A DNA stretch of 64,000 nucleotides. It comes from Saccharopolyspora endophytica. GTDB taxonomy: Bacteria > Actinomycetota > Actinomycetes > Mycobacteriales > Pseudonocardiaceae. The DNA is taken from NCBI RefSeq assembly GCF_018070075.1, contig NZ_JAGPXE010000003.1, positions 62,001-126,000 on the forward strand, read 5' to 3'. The notes beneath the pieces were generated by a model, which made no database searches, was not told the DNA's origin, and saw nothing but the letters and a program-made list of their open reading frames with translations. Both the position numbers and the translations under genes were made by a program. Shown here one piece after another: positions 42,863-51,002 of this stretch. Numbering within the stretch: position 1 is the stretch's first letter; each line of letters starts with the position of its first letter.

Positions 42863-43810
42863 TCAGGCGCTGGGATCTGCTGCGGTGCGGCGAGTTTCGG
42901 CCGGGGTGACGTCGAATCGCCGTTTGAAGGTCCGGGTGAAGTGGGAGGGCGAGACGAACCCGCAGTCGCGGGCGATCTCGGCGATCGAGCGGTGCGCGGA
43001 GCGAGGGGAGCGGAGCAGTTCGCGGGCCAGGTCCAGACGCCGGTCGAGGACGTAGCGCGCGACGCTGAGGTCCGCGCGGTTGAACACCCGGCACAGCTGG
43101 CGCTCGCTGATGCCGATGCGGGCGGCGATGCGCGCCGCCGACAGGTTCGGATCCCGCAGGTGCACCTCGATGATCGCCCGAGCGATGTCCAGGTGGCGGC
43201 TGGTGCCGCCGGTGAGCAGTGAGGCGAGCAGGCCGAGGGCCTGCTGCTCGGTGCGGCGGGCGTCGGTGGGTCCGTCGAGGGAGGCCCGCATCACGCGGGT
43301 CAGCGCGCGCAGCGAGTCGGTGGGTGCGCCGCCGGCGAGGTCGAAGAACTCCGGCTGCTCGGGCGTGGACCCGGTGAGCGCGAGCAGCGCGTCGTGCGGG
43401 ATCTTCAGCACGAATTCCTCGAGGCCCTGGGAGAAACCGCGCGCGAACGGCCGGTCGGCGTCGCAGAGCACCGCGTGGCCGGGACGCAGCACGCGGGTGC
43501 CGCCGGTGCTGTAGAAGAACGCCTCGCCGGCCATCGCGATGTAGAGGACGGCGGAGCCCGTCGGTCGATCGCTGATCTCGCGGGCGCCGCGTTCGACGAG
43601 GTGCGGGCTGCCGGTCACGCGCGCGAAGTGCAGGCTCGGCAGCTGCAGGTTCAGCTCGGTGGCCGCCAAGGGAGCGTCGTCGATGGTCTTGCACGACAGC
43701 CCGACCAGCGCGCGGGCGTTGTGCTGTTCCCACAACGCCACGCGTTCTGCGGGCGGCAGCCCTGTCGTGGAGAACGCGCGAGCCCTACCGGCCGCAGTGA
43801 CCTGACCCAT
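42863..43810 (-). CDS. AraC/XylS family transcriptional regulator
   Basis: This 315-residue regulator has an N-terminal AraC-binding-like-2 sensor (about 1-190, 'GHAVLCDADRPFARGF') and a C-terminal double HTH ('SAARIAARIGISERQLCRVFNRADLS', 'IAEIARDCGFVSPSHFTRTFKRRFDVTP'). This is the XylS/NahR-like layout for sensing aromatic effectors. It lies directly upstream of, and in the same direction as, the hydroxyquinol operon, 146 bases away, and probably activates it. ATG 43810 and GTG 43816 are possible starts. Confidence 0.88.
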   Translation of the reverse strand: MGQVTAAGRARAFSTTGLPPAERVALWEQHNARALVGLSCKTIDDAPLAATELNLQLPSLHFARVTGSPHLVERGAREISDRPTGSAVLYIAMAGEAFFYSTGGTRVLRPGHAVLCDADRPFARGFSQGLEEFVLKIPHDALLALTGSTPEQPEFFDLAGGAPTDSLRALTRVMRASLDGPTDARRTEQQALGLLASLLTGGTSRHLDIARAIIEVHLRDPNLSAARIAARIGISERQLCRVFNRADLSVARYVLDRRLDLARELLRSPRSAHRSIAEIARDCGFVSPSHFTRTFKRRFDVTPAETRRTAADPSA

Positions 43811-43847
43811 GGCCACGGCACTGTAGCAGCAGAACCGGACAAGTCGA

Positions 43848-45818
43848 TCAGAGTTCGTGGGGCGTGGGCCGGTTCCCCGTGATCACCCCGACGATCACGT
43901 ACCTGTCGGTTCCACCGTGCGGTGGTCGGTGCTTGGCCAGCCAGACCGATTCGTCGACGCGCGGTGCGCCGTGCGGGTGCGGGGTCAGGTCCAGCACCAG
44001 CAGCTGCCCGAACGGCACGTTCGTGCCGCCGTAGGCCGCGGCTTGCGGCACGTGCTGGGCCTCGATGTGTCCGCGCGAGGAGTCGCGGAGCTCCCGCTTG
44101 ATCTCGGTGACGTAGCGCAGCGACCCGAACGTGGTGGTCACGTCCGCCCGTCCCATCGCCAGGTCGGTGGTCTCCACCGCCACCAGTCCGCCGAGCTGCC
44201 CGGTCGCCAGCCATTGGTGGTAGTCGCGCTGCAGGTCCGACTCGCGCGGGCGCCGCTCACCCTTGCGCAGCGGGCGCCGGTAGTCGGTCTCCCCGCGGCC
44301 CCAGGTCGTCGACGTCAGGTCCGCGCGGCTGAACAGGAACCGCAACGTCTGCTCCAGCAGCATCCCGAACGTGGCCCGGACCCGGCCGGTGAACTCCGGG
44401 GACTCGGAGAGCCGGCTCAGCAGCGTCTCCAGCAGCGGGTCGAGGACGGGGTGCGCGGTGCGGGAGCGAGCGATCTCGCTGCTGTGCACCACTCCGTCCA
44501 GCATCCGCAGGTCGTCGTCGCACAGGCCCGCGGTCAGCCCGGCCGCGTGGCGCTCGCCGAGCACGCGCACCAGCGCGGGTGCCAGCCGGTGGGCGCGGGA
44601 GGTCGCGGCATGGCCGTCCTCGTCCTCGTCCTCCTCCGGCGGGGTCCGGGCGGCCTGCGGCAGGTCCGGGCGGCGATCGGTCCCGGTGCTCTCGATGCGG
44701 TCCAGCAGCAGCTGCGCCGTGCGCGGTGGCAGCGGCGGGTTCTCGATGGCCGAGGCCTCCACGACGGTCCGGCGCAGCGCCGCGAGCCGGCTCTGGCTGC
44801 GCACGATCGCGTTCTCGATGGTCGGCTCGATCACCACCGCCAAGCCGGGTGCGGTGCGCGCCCCGGGAAGCGGTTGCAGCGACCGGACCTGGGTGTAGGC
44901 GTCGAGCACGGCGCCGAGGGCCTCCCAGACGTCCATCCAGATCGTCTCGGCCAGCCGCGCCGCCGCCGCGCGCAGCAGCAGCACGAGACGCCGCCACGCG
45001 GGCTCGGCGGCGTGCCGGGGGCGCAGCCACTGCGGCTGGTGGGTGCCGCGCAGCCAGGCGGAACGCTGGTCCAGCGCGGTGGTGAGCCGGTCCGCGGCGT
45101 CGGCCAGCCGGTCCGGGTCCTGCGCCGCGAACGCCAGGATCGCGTCGCAGGCGGCCGCGTAGGCGCGGGCGTCGTGGCGCGCCTGCTCCGCGGCGTCGAC
45201 CGTGGCGAACCGCGACCGGGCGGTGGTCAGCGATTCGAGCACCGCGGGCATCTCGGTGGCGGTCAACGCCGTCCGCAGGTCGTCGCAGGCCAGCTCGAAC
45301 GCCGCGTCGACCGCGGCCGCCTCGTCGTGGCGCAACCGGTCCAGCGCTTCGCGCAGCGGCGTGGTGATCGCGGGTTCGCCGACCCACCGGTCCATGGCCG
45401 CACCCAGCAGCCGGGGCAGCGTCTCGGTGAACTCCTCCGGCGTCGTCGGTGCGAACCCGGTGAGCCTGCCCAGCACGGTGAACGGCGAGACGGCGTCGGC
45501 GATCGCCAGCCGGACGGCCCCTTCCAGCCGGCTCGCGGCGATCAGCGGATCGCGCTCGATCACCGGGCCGAGATCGTGCAGCAGCGCGTCGTGCAGCCGA
45601 ACGCCGTGCTCCTGCACCACGTCCGGTCCGGCCAGCAGTGCGTCGATGGTCGACGCCAGCGCCAGCAGGCTGCGCTGCGCCGGAAGACCGTCGATGAACT
45701 CCGCGAGCGTGCCGCGCCAGCCGGGAGCACCCCGGCCCGCAGCGTTCGTCAAAGCCCTGGCCAGGACGGGAGCCTGAGGTCCGGCCGCCACCGCGCCCGG
45801 TGGTCGCCGCGGGGTCAC
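43848..45818 (-). CDS. Uncharacterised protein with C-terminal PD-(D/E)XK nuclease domain
   Basis: This 656-residue protein is of no family I can name. The first 450 residues are mostly helical and rich in Ala, Leu and Arg. An acidic linker (PPEEDEDEDG) comes near the middle. The last 130 residues look like a PD-(D/E)XK nuclease: 'ESDLQRDYHQWL' helix, then D559 in G-R-A-D-V, E572-I-K574, and Q592-x3-Y596 ('PQAAAYGG') as motif IV seen in RecB/Cas4-like nucleases. The GTG start overlaps the zinc-ribbon gene stop (GTGA). The three coupled genes probably act as one complex on nucleic acid. Defence or repair is inference from architecture only. Confidence 0.72.
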   Translation of the reverse strand: MTPRRPPGAVAAGPQAPVLARALTNAAGRGAPGWRGTLAEFIDGLPAQRSLLALASTIDALLAGPDVVQEHGVRLHDALLHDLGPVIERDPLIAASRLEGAVRLAIADAVSPFTVLGRLTGFAPTTPEEFTETLPRLLGAAMDRWVGEPAITTPLREALDRLRHDEAAAVDAAFELACDDLRTALTATEMPAVLESLTTARSRFATVDAAEQARHDARAYAAACDAILAFAAQDPDRLADAADRLTTALDQRSAWLRGTHQPQWLRPRHAAEPAWRRLVLLLRAAAARLAETIWMDVWEALGAVLDAYTQVRSLQPLPGARTAPGLAVVIEPTIENAIVRSQSRLAALRRTVVEASAIENPPLPPRTAQLLLDRIESTGTDRRPDLPQAARTPPEEDEDEDGHAATSRAHRLAPALVRVLGERHAAGLTAGLCDDDLRMLDGVVHSSEIARSRTAHPVLDPLLETLLSRLSESPEFTGRVRATFGMLLEQTLRFLFSRADLTSTTWGRGETDYRRPLRKGERRPRESDLQRDYHQWLATGQLGGLVAVETTDLAMGRADVTTTFGSLRYVTEIKRELRDSSRGHIEAQHVPQAAAYGGTNVPFGQLLVLDLTPHPHGAPRVDESVWLAKHRPPHGGTDRYVIVGVITGNRPTPHEL

Positions 45819-46378
45819 CGGCGCCGGTCCGGCGCCGGGGTGCCGGTGGGGTTGTCGCCGCTGCGCGGGCGCGGCGGTTCGGTGAGCTCCGCGACCAGCT
45901 CGGCCAGGGCGACCTCGGCACCGCGCAACCTCGCCAGCGCGGTGGTCTCGGCCGCCTCGCTGGAGGCCAGCCGCAGCCGCGCGGCGATCTCCGGTTCCGC
46001 GACTTCCGAAGCCGTGGCCGACAGGTCGCTGGTGCACACCGCGCACCGGTGGTTCTCGCGCTCCTCGCGACGCCGCTGCTCGGAGATCGGGGTGTCGCAG
46101 CGGGGGCACGAGTGCGGCTCCAAGCCGTGGAAGAGCACCCGCGCGACGTCCCTCTCCGTGCTGTCGTTGAGCGAGCGCTCATCGGCCTGCCTGCGGTGGC
46201 GGGCCGATCGGTGCAGCTGGTCGAGCCGGTCCCACTTGCGCTCGGCCTCGGTGATCCGCCGCCGCAGGTCCGGGCTCGGCGAGTTGCCCCCGGAGGCGAG
46301 CAGGCGGGCCACGGCTTGAGCGGGCATCCCGGTGATCGTCGAGAGTCGTTCGTGCATCGGCGAAGGTCGGGTGCTCAT
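45815..46378 (-). CDS. Uncharacterised coiled-coil protein with central zinc ribbon
   Basis: This 187-residue hydrophilic protein has predicted helices on both sides of a four-cysteine zinc ribbon (C91-P-R-C94 and C112-A-V-C115, 17 residues between pairs). The flanks are rich in Glu, Arg and Ala with heptad-like spacing. It ends in a disordered Pro/Arg tail. It has no ATPase or nuclease motif. It recalls the hook region of SMC-like or ABC-ATPase proteins without the ATPase arms. ATG 46378 follows GGGGG; TTG 46384 is possible. It is 12 bases after the winged-helix gene and overlaps the nuclease gene, so it is the middle of a three-gene operon. Confidence 0.65.
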   Translation of the reverse strand: MSTRPSPMHERLSTITGMPAQAVARLLASGGNSPSPDLRRRITEAERKWDRLDQLHRSARHRRQADERSLNDSTERDVARVLFHGLEPHSCPRCDTPISEQRRREERENHRCAVCTSDLSATASEVAEPEIAARLRLASSEAAETTALARLRGAEVALAELVAELTEPPRPRSGDNPTGTPAPDRRR

Positions 46379-46390
46379 CGTCAAAACCCC

Positions 46391-47038
46391 CTACGCGGCG
46401 TGCAGTTCCGCGCGAAGCCGGGCGAGCCGGTCGCGGACCCGTTCGGCGATGGTGGCGATGGGTGTGCCGCGCCGCGTGCTCGCGTACTCGGCCTGCAGGT
46501 ACTGGCGGTTGCGGAGTTCGTTGCCGCCGCGCCCGTCGGCGAGGTCGAGCACCAGCGTCACGCGGTCGACGTAGTAGCGGAAGGCCGGTGCTCGGGCGAT
46601 GATCGTGCGGGCGACCCGCCTGCCCCGTTCCAGCAGGTAGTAGTCGTGCCGCCTGGTGTGCCCGACCCGGCCGCGCCGGCGGCGCACGATCAGGCCGGCG
46701 CTGCGCAGCACCGCCAGCGCGTCGTCGAGCGGTTCGTAGGCGCCGAAGTGGTGGCGCAGCATCGGATACCGGCGCACTTCGGGTTCTTCGGAATCGAGGA
46801 TCCGGCCCGCCAGTTCCAGCAGGTGCCCGTCCGCGGTTCGCTCGTACTCGTTGAGCAGTTCGTCGGCGAGGAAATCAGGGCTGCGAAGCCAGAAATCGAG
46901 CTTCTGCAACCTCGTCTGCCCGGTCACGACACCGACCGCCTCGGCCAGCGCCGGGTCCGGGACGGGGAAGGACAGCGGTTCGGCGGCACCGTCGATCAGC
47001 AGCAGCAACCGCACCGCGTCCTGCTCCCGGCTCGTCAC
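46391..47038 (-). CDS. Uncharacterised winged-helix-like protein, first gene of the nuclease operon
   Basis: This protein of about 215 residues has 'QTRLQKLDFWLRSPDFLADELL' and later a winged-helix-like unit 'PLDDALAVLRSAGLIVRRRRGRVGHTRRHDYYLLERGRRVA', with the basic wing and closing 'E-R-G-R' seen in PadR/MarR folds. The C-terminal part is helical and Arg-rich. It may bind DNA or serve as the control subunit of the operon. The start is uncertain: GTG 47038 fits the conserved-looking part, and GTG 47086 would add 16 residues. The upstream 344 bases separate it from a divergent LysR gene. Confidence 0.6.
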   Translation of the reverse strand: MTSREQDAVRLLLLIDGAAEPLSFPVPDPALAEAVGVVTGQTRLQKLDFWLRSPDFLADELLNEYERTADGHLLELAGRILDSEEPEVRRYPMLRHHFGAYEPLDDALAVLRSAGLIVRRRRGRVGHTRRHDYYLLERGRRVARTIIARAPAFRYYVDRVTLVLDLADGRGGNELRNRQYLQAEYASTRRGTPIATIAERVRDRLARLRAELHAA

Positions 47039-47382
47039 GGGCGAGTCAAACGTCTCGTCTGGCTGGTCACCCTCAACGTTGCGCACGTTCAACGAGCGTG
47101 CGGTCCGGTGGAATGGTTGAGCTGTACTGCGAGCCAATGGGAAGTGTCGTTTTCGGAACCAATCGGTGCTCCGAATTTGTGACGTGCGAAGACGCAACCC
47201 GAATGGATCAATCCCCAGGCTTGTCGCCATCCGATCGGCGCAACGTCGCAACGGTGTGAGCACGACCCGTGCGTGCACGCTATCGGGACCCGATGACCGG
47301 CGCAAGCAGTTCTTGACACCGCGAACGCGGTGGGTGTGAATGTTCCCGGGGGCCGGGCGAAGGCGCGACGGGAGCTGATCAG
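47039..47382. other. Divergent intergenic region between nuclease operon and LysR gene
   Basis: No gene is supported. The GC content is lower than in the flanking genes around 47120-47200. TTGACA at 47313-47318 could be a -35 element for the LysR gene at 47383, but the expected -10 is poor. I see no strong palindrome here. Confidence 0.45.
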
Positions 47383-48327
47383 GTGAAGCAGTCCGGATCG
47401 ACGCTGGCGAACCTGGACCTCAACCTGCTCGTGTTCCTGCGCGAACTGCTGCGCGCCCGCAACGTCACCCGGGCCGCCGAGAACATCGGCGTCACCCAGC
47501 CCACCGCCAGCGCCGCGCTGGCGAGGTTGCGCAGGCACTTCGACGACGAGCTGCTGGTGCGCAAGCGCGGTGGCTACGTCCTCTCGCCGCTGGCGGTGGA
47601 GCTCGACGCGCAGATCGAGCCGCTGTGCGAGGCCGCCGAGCGGCTGTTCACCACCGCGCCCTTCGACCCGGCCAGCACCCAGCGCGAGTACAGCCTGCTG
47701 ATGCCCGACTACGTCCTGGAGGCCGTCGGCGAACCGATCTCGCGGGCGCTGCACCACCAGGCGCCGGGCGCGAAGCTGCACATCATGCTCGTCACCGGCC
47801 GCCTGCCGACCGACCTGGTGGAGACGCTGCGGCTGATGGACGGCCTGGCCTCCACGCCCAACGCGCGCCTGCGCGTGTCGGGGATGCGCTGCACCGAGCT
47901 GTTCCGGGACCGCTGGGTGTGCGTCGTGGACGCCGGGACCGTGCCCGGGGGATGGCGCACGCTGCCGGCCGCGGAGTTGCGCCGACGGCCCTGGGTCGTC
48001 CCGCACCACCCGGGCCGCGAGTACCCCTCCACCGCGCCGCTGGCTCCGCTGATGGCCTCGCTGCACCTGGTCCCGGACGTGGCGGTGCGGGTGGACAGCT
48101 ACCGCGCCACCCCCTACTTCGTGGGCGGCACCGACCGGGTCGCGGTGGTGCAGGAACGGCTCGCCCGCCGCCTCGGCGACCGGACCGACCTGCGCATCCT
48201 CGACTGCCCCGGCGACCCCGAGCCCATCGTGGAAACCCTGTGGTGGCACGAGAAGCACGAGACCGACCCCGGGCACCGGTGGATGCGCGAGACGGTGCGC
48301 GAAGCCGTGCGCGACACCCCGGTATAG
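47383..48327 (+). CDS. LysR family transcriptional regulator (NodD-like)
   Basis: This 314-residue LysR protein has an N-terminal winged HTH 'NLDLNLLVFLRELLRARNVTRAAENIGVTQPTASAALARLRRHFDDELLVR' and a C-terminal co-inducer domain. The opening 'DLNLL' and the 'RWVCVVDAG' segment recall the NodD/LinR/PcpR subgroup, which controls aromatic and haloaromatic breakdown. The GTG start has GGGAGC about 10 bases upstream. It lies just before the Rieske-amidohydrolase operon in the same direction and probably activates it. Confidence 0.9.
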   Translation: MKQSGSTLANLDLNLLVFLRELLRARNVTRAAENIGVTQPTASAALARLRRHFDDELLVRKRGGYVLSPLAVELDAQIEPLCEAAERLFTTAPFDPASTQREYSLLMPDYVLEAVGEPISRALHHQAPGAKLHIMLVTGRLPTDLVETLRLMDGLASTPNARLRVSGMRCTELFRDRWVCVVDAGTVPGGWRTLPAAELRRRPWVVPHHPGREYPSTAPLAPLMASLHLVPDVAVRVDSYRATPYFVGGTDRVAVVQERLARRLGDRTDLRILDCPGDPEPIVETLWWHEKHETDPGHRWMRETVREAVRDTPV

Positions 48328-48396
48328 AACGGCTCGATGCCGCGCATCCCGATTTTCAGTTTCCGTTGGCAGCGCTGAACTTCCTACCGTCGAAGC

Positions 48397-48840
48397 ATGA
48401 GAATCGTGGTGGCCAGGCTCGACGAGTTCCCGCCCGGGTCGCGCACGGTCGTCGAGGCCGGACGCCGCTCGATCGGCGTCTTCCGGGTCGGGGACCGGTT
48501 CTACGCGCTGAACAACCACTGCCCGCACATGGGCGGCCCGCTGTGCGTCGGCCGCACCAAGCCCTGGGTGGTCTCCGGCGAACCCGGCGAGTACGCGATG
48601 CAGGGGGAGGAGGCGCTCATCGCCTGCCCCTGGCACGGCTGGGAGTACGAGCTGGCGACCGGCCAGTCCTTCCTCGGACCCGGCGAACCGCCCGTGCGCA
48701 CCTACGAGGTGCGCCTGGAGACCGCCGAGGAACCACCGGAACCCAAGAACGGCCGGATGCCCGGCCCCTACGTCGCCGAGACGTTCCCGGTCAGCGTCGA
48801 GGACGCCTACGTCGTGGTCGACACCAGCCCTCGGAGGTGA
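48397..48840 (+). CDS. Rieske [2Fe-2S] ferredoxin
   Basis: This 147-residue single Rieske domain has cluster ligands C42-P-H44 and C77-P-W-H80, the standard C-x-H...C-x2-H set. An insert between the two halves ('VGRTKPWVVSGEPGEYAMQGEE') lengthens it compared with usual 105-residue Rieske ferredoxins. It should carry electrons to an oxygenase, but no oxygenase alpha subunit or reductase is in this operon. The next gene starts 3 bases after the stop. Confidence 0.9.
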   Translation: MRIVVARLDEFPPGSRTVVEAGRRSIGVFRVGDRFYALNNHCPHMGGPLCVGRTKPWVVSGEPGEYAMQGEEALIACPWHGWEYELATGQSFLGPGEPPVRTYEVRLETAEEPPEPKNGRMPGPYVAETFPVSVEDAYVVVDTSPRR

Positions 48841-48843
48841 ACG

Positions 48844-49950
48844 ATGACCAGCACCGTCGCTTCGCAGAACGCGGCCCGCAACCGCGCGGCCCGCACGCTC
48901 GTCGACTCCGACATCCACCCGCAGGCGCTGCCGCGTGACGTCCTGCCCCGGCTCGACGCCCGCAACCGGCGGCGGTTCGAGAGGTTCGGCAGCCGCGTGC
49001 CCGGACCACCGGAGATCTACCCCAGGGTGAGCAACGGCGGCTACCGCCTCGACGCGTGGCCGGACGGCGGATTTCCCGGCAACGACCTCGCCCTGATGCA
49101 GCAGCAGCTGCTCGACGAGTTCGGCATCGACCACGGGGTGCTCATCCCGCTGCAATCGCACAGCTGGGGGGCGGAGGCCCGCGAGTTCGCCGACGCGCTG
49201 TGCCGCGCCCTCAACGACTGGATCGTCGAGGAATGGCTCGACCCCGAACCGAGGCTGCGCAGCTCCATCGCCGTCCCGCTGGAGTCACCGGACCTCGCCG
49301 CCGAGGAGATCCGCAGGCGCGCGGGTGATCCCAGGTTCGTGCAGGTGCTGCTGTCGACCGGGGGAGAAGCGCTGTTCGGCCGCCGTCACTACTGGCCGAT
49401 CTACGCCGCTGCCGTCGAGGCCGGCCTGCCGATCGCCGCGCACACCGGCGGCCTGGAGCAGCACCGAGGTCCGGGCTGGCCGTCGTTCTACCTGGAAGAG
49501 CACGTCTGGAACGGCAACACGATGTCCGCGCTGATCATGAGCATGATCTGCGAGGGCGTGTTCGAGGAGTTCCCGACGCTGAAGGTGATCTGCGTCGAGG
49601 GCGGCATCGCCTGGCTCGGACCGCTGATGTGGGCGATGGACGAAGCCTGGACGATGCTCCGCGAAGACGTCCCGCACCTGAGCGCACCGCCCTCGGAGTA
49701 CGTCCGCGAGCACTTCTGGTTCACCACGCAGCCCATCGAGGAACCGGCTGATCCCGCGCACCTGGAGACGGCGTTGCGGCACATCGACATGAACGACCGC
49801 ATCATGTTCGCCTCCGACTACCCGCACTGGGACTTCGACTCGCCCCGCATGGCACCGCGACTGCTGCCCGCGGCGATCCGCGAGCAGGTGATGGGTGCCA
49901 ACGCGTGCCGGCTGTTCGGCCTCCCGCAACGAGCGCAGGAGGCCCGATGA
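48844..49950 (+). CDS. Amidohydrolase family protein (first of two)
   Basis: This 368-residue amidohydrolase_2 TIM barrel has the opening metal motif 'LVDSDIHPQALP' (D-x-H in place of HxH), a mid His in 'LPIAAHTGG', 'CVEGGIAWLG' and the late Asp in 'IMFASDYPHWDFDSP'. This is the ACMSD/2-hydroxy-acid decarboxylase style, so either hydrolysis or decarboxylation of an aromatic-derived acid is possible. It has GGAGG upstream. It overlaps the next gene by 4 bases, forming a two-barrel pair. Confidence 0.88.
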   Translation: MTSTVASQNAARNRAARTLVDSDIHPQALPRDVLPRLDARNRRRFERFGSRVPGPPEIYPRVSNGGYRLDAWPDGGFPGNDLALMQQQLLDEFGIDHGVLIPLQSHSWGAEAREFADALCRALNDWIVEEWLDPEPRLRSSIAVPLESPDLAAEEIRRRAGDPRFVQVLLSTGGEALFGRRHYWPIYAAAVEAGLPIAAHTGGLEQHRGPGWPSFYLEEHVWNGNTMSALIMSMICEGVFEEFPTLKVICVEGGIAWLGPLMWAMDEAWTMLREDVPHLSAPPSEYVREHFWFTTQPIEEPADPAHLETALRHIDMNDRIMFASDYPHWDFDSPRMAPRLLPAAIREQVMGANACRLFGLPQRAQEAR

Positions 49951-51002
49951 GCGCCCCCGCCCGCACCGCGATGATCGACACCGACGTGCACTGCGCCCCG
50001 GCCGGTTTCGCCGACCTGGAGCCCTACCTGGACGACTACTGGCGCGGCTACCTGCGCGACGGCAGCCAGCGCATCGACCACGCCCAGGGCGGCGCCTACC
50101 CGCCGCCGGCCCCGACCACGGCGACCCCGGCCGCGCGGGAAGCCGGAGCCGTTCCGCCGCACGAGGTCTCCGCACTGCGCGCCCAGCTGGACGCGGGAAC
50201 GGCGATCCTCAACTGCACCACCTCGTTCGGCTGCAACCGCAACCCCTACTACGAGACCGCGCTGACCCGCGCCCTCAACGACTGGCTCATCGAGCGCTGG
50301 CTGGCCGCGGACTCGGGCCTGCGCGCCAGCATGGTCGTGCCGACGCTGCACACCGAGGCCGCCGTCGCCGAGATCGAGCGCATCGGCGACCACCCCGGCA
50401 TCGTCCAGGTGCTGCTGCCGGTGCGCGGCGACCAGCCGTGGGGCAACGTCCGCCACCGGCCGCTGCTGCGCGCCGCGGCCGACAAGGGGCTGGTGGTGGG
50501 ACTGCACGCGTGGGGCAGGGTCGGCAACGCCATGACCTCCAGCGGTTTCACCCACACCTACCTGGAGGACTACCTCGGCAACTCGCAGAGCATCGTCCAG
50601 GCCCAGCTGGTCAGCCTGCTCGCCGAAGGGGTGTTCGCGCAGCTGCCGGATCTGCGGGTCTCGCTGCTGGAGTGCGGTTTCTCGTGGCTGCCGACGCTGC
50701 TGTGGCGCTTCGACAAGGACTGGAAGGGCGTCTGGCGGGAGGTCCCGTGGATCAACCGCAGGTCCGGCGAGGTGATCGCCGACCACGTCCGGCTGACCAC
50801 CGCACCCGCGCACCTGCCACGCGATCCGGTCCAGGTCCGCGAAGCCCTCGACCTGCTGGGCCCGGCGGAGTTGCTGATGCACGCCTCCGACCACCCGCAC
50901 GACCACGGCAGCGGTGGGCAACGCCTCCTCACCGCCCTGACCGACGCCGAGCGCGAGGCGGTGCTGCGCGGCAACGCGGCGCAGTGGTACGGAATCGCGT
51001 GA
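49947..51002 (+). CDS. Amidohydrolase family protein (second of two)
   Basis: This 351-residue amidohydrolase_2 protein shares its plan with the gene before it: 'MIDTDVHCAPAG' at the start, 'TALTRALNDWLIERWLAADSGLRASMVVP' in the middle (compare 'ADALCRALNDWIVEEWLDPEPRLRSSIAVP' upstream), 'LLECGFSWLPTLLWRFDK' and 'LLMHASDHPHDHG'. The pair looks like an old duplication, perhaps working as a heteromer. ATG 49947 has AGGAGG and overlaps the previous stop (ATGA). Confidence 0.88.
   Translation: MSAPARTAMIDTDVHCAPAGFADLEPYLDDYWRGYLRDGSQRIDHAQGGAYPPPAPTTATPAAREAGAVPPHEVSALRAQLDAGTAILNCTTSFGCNRNPYYETALTRALNDWLIERWLAADSGLRASMVVPTLHTEAAVAEIERIGDHPGIVQVLLPVRGDQPWGNVRHRPLLRAAADKGLVVGLHAWGRVGNAMTSSGFTHTYLEDYLGNSQSIVQAQLVSLLAEGVFAQLPDLRVSLLECGFSWLPTLLWRFDKDWKGVWREVPWINRRSGEVIADHVRLTTAPAHLPRDPVQVREALDLLGPAELLMHASDHPHDHGSGGQRLLTALTDAEREAVLRGNAAQWYGIA

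Noticed and set aside
47089..49161. A 690-codon open frame on the minus strand opposite LysR, Rieske and amidohydrolase genes
   Set aside because: It mirrors three well-supported genes, has no ribosome site or family resemblance, and its composition is typical of antisense frames in GC-rich DNA.
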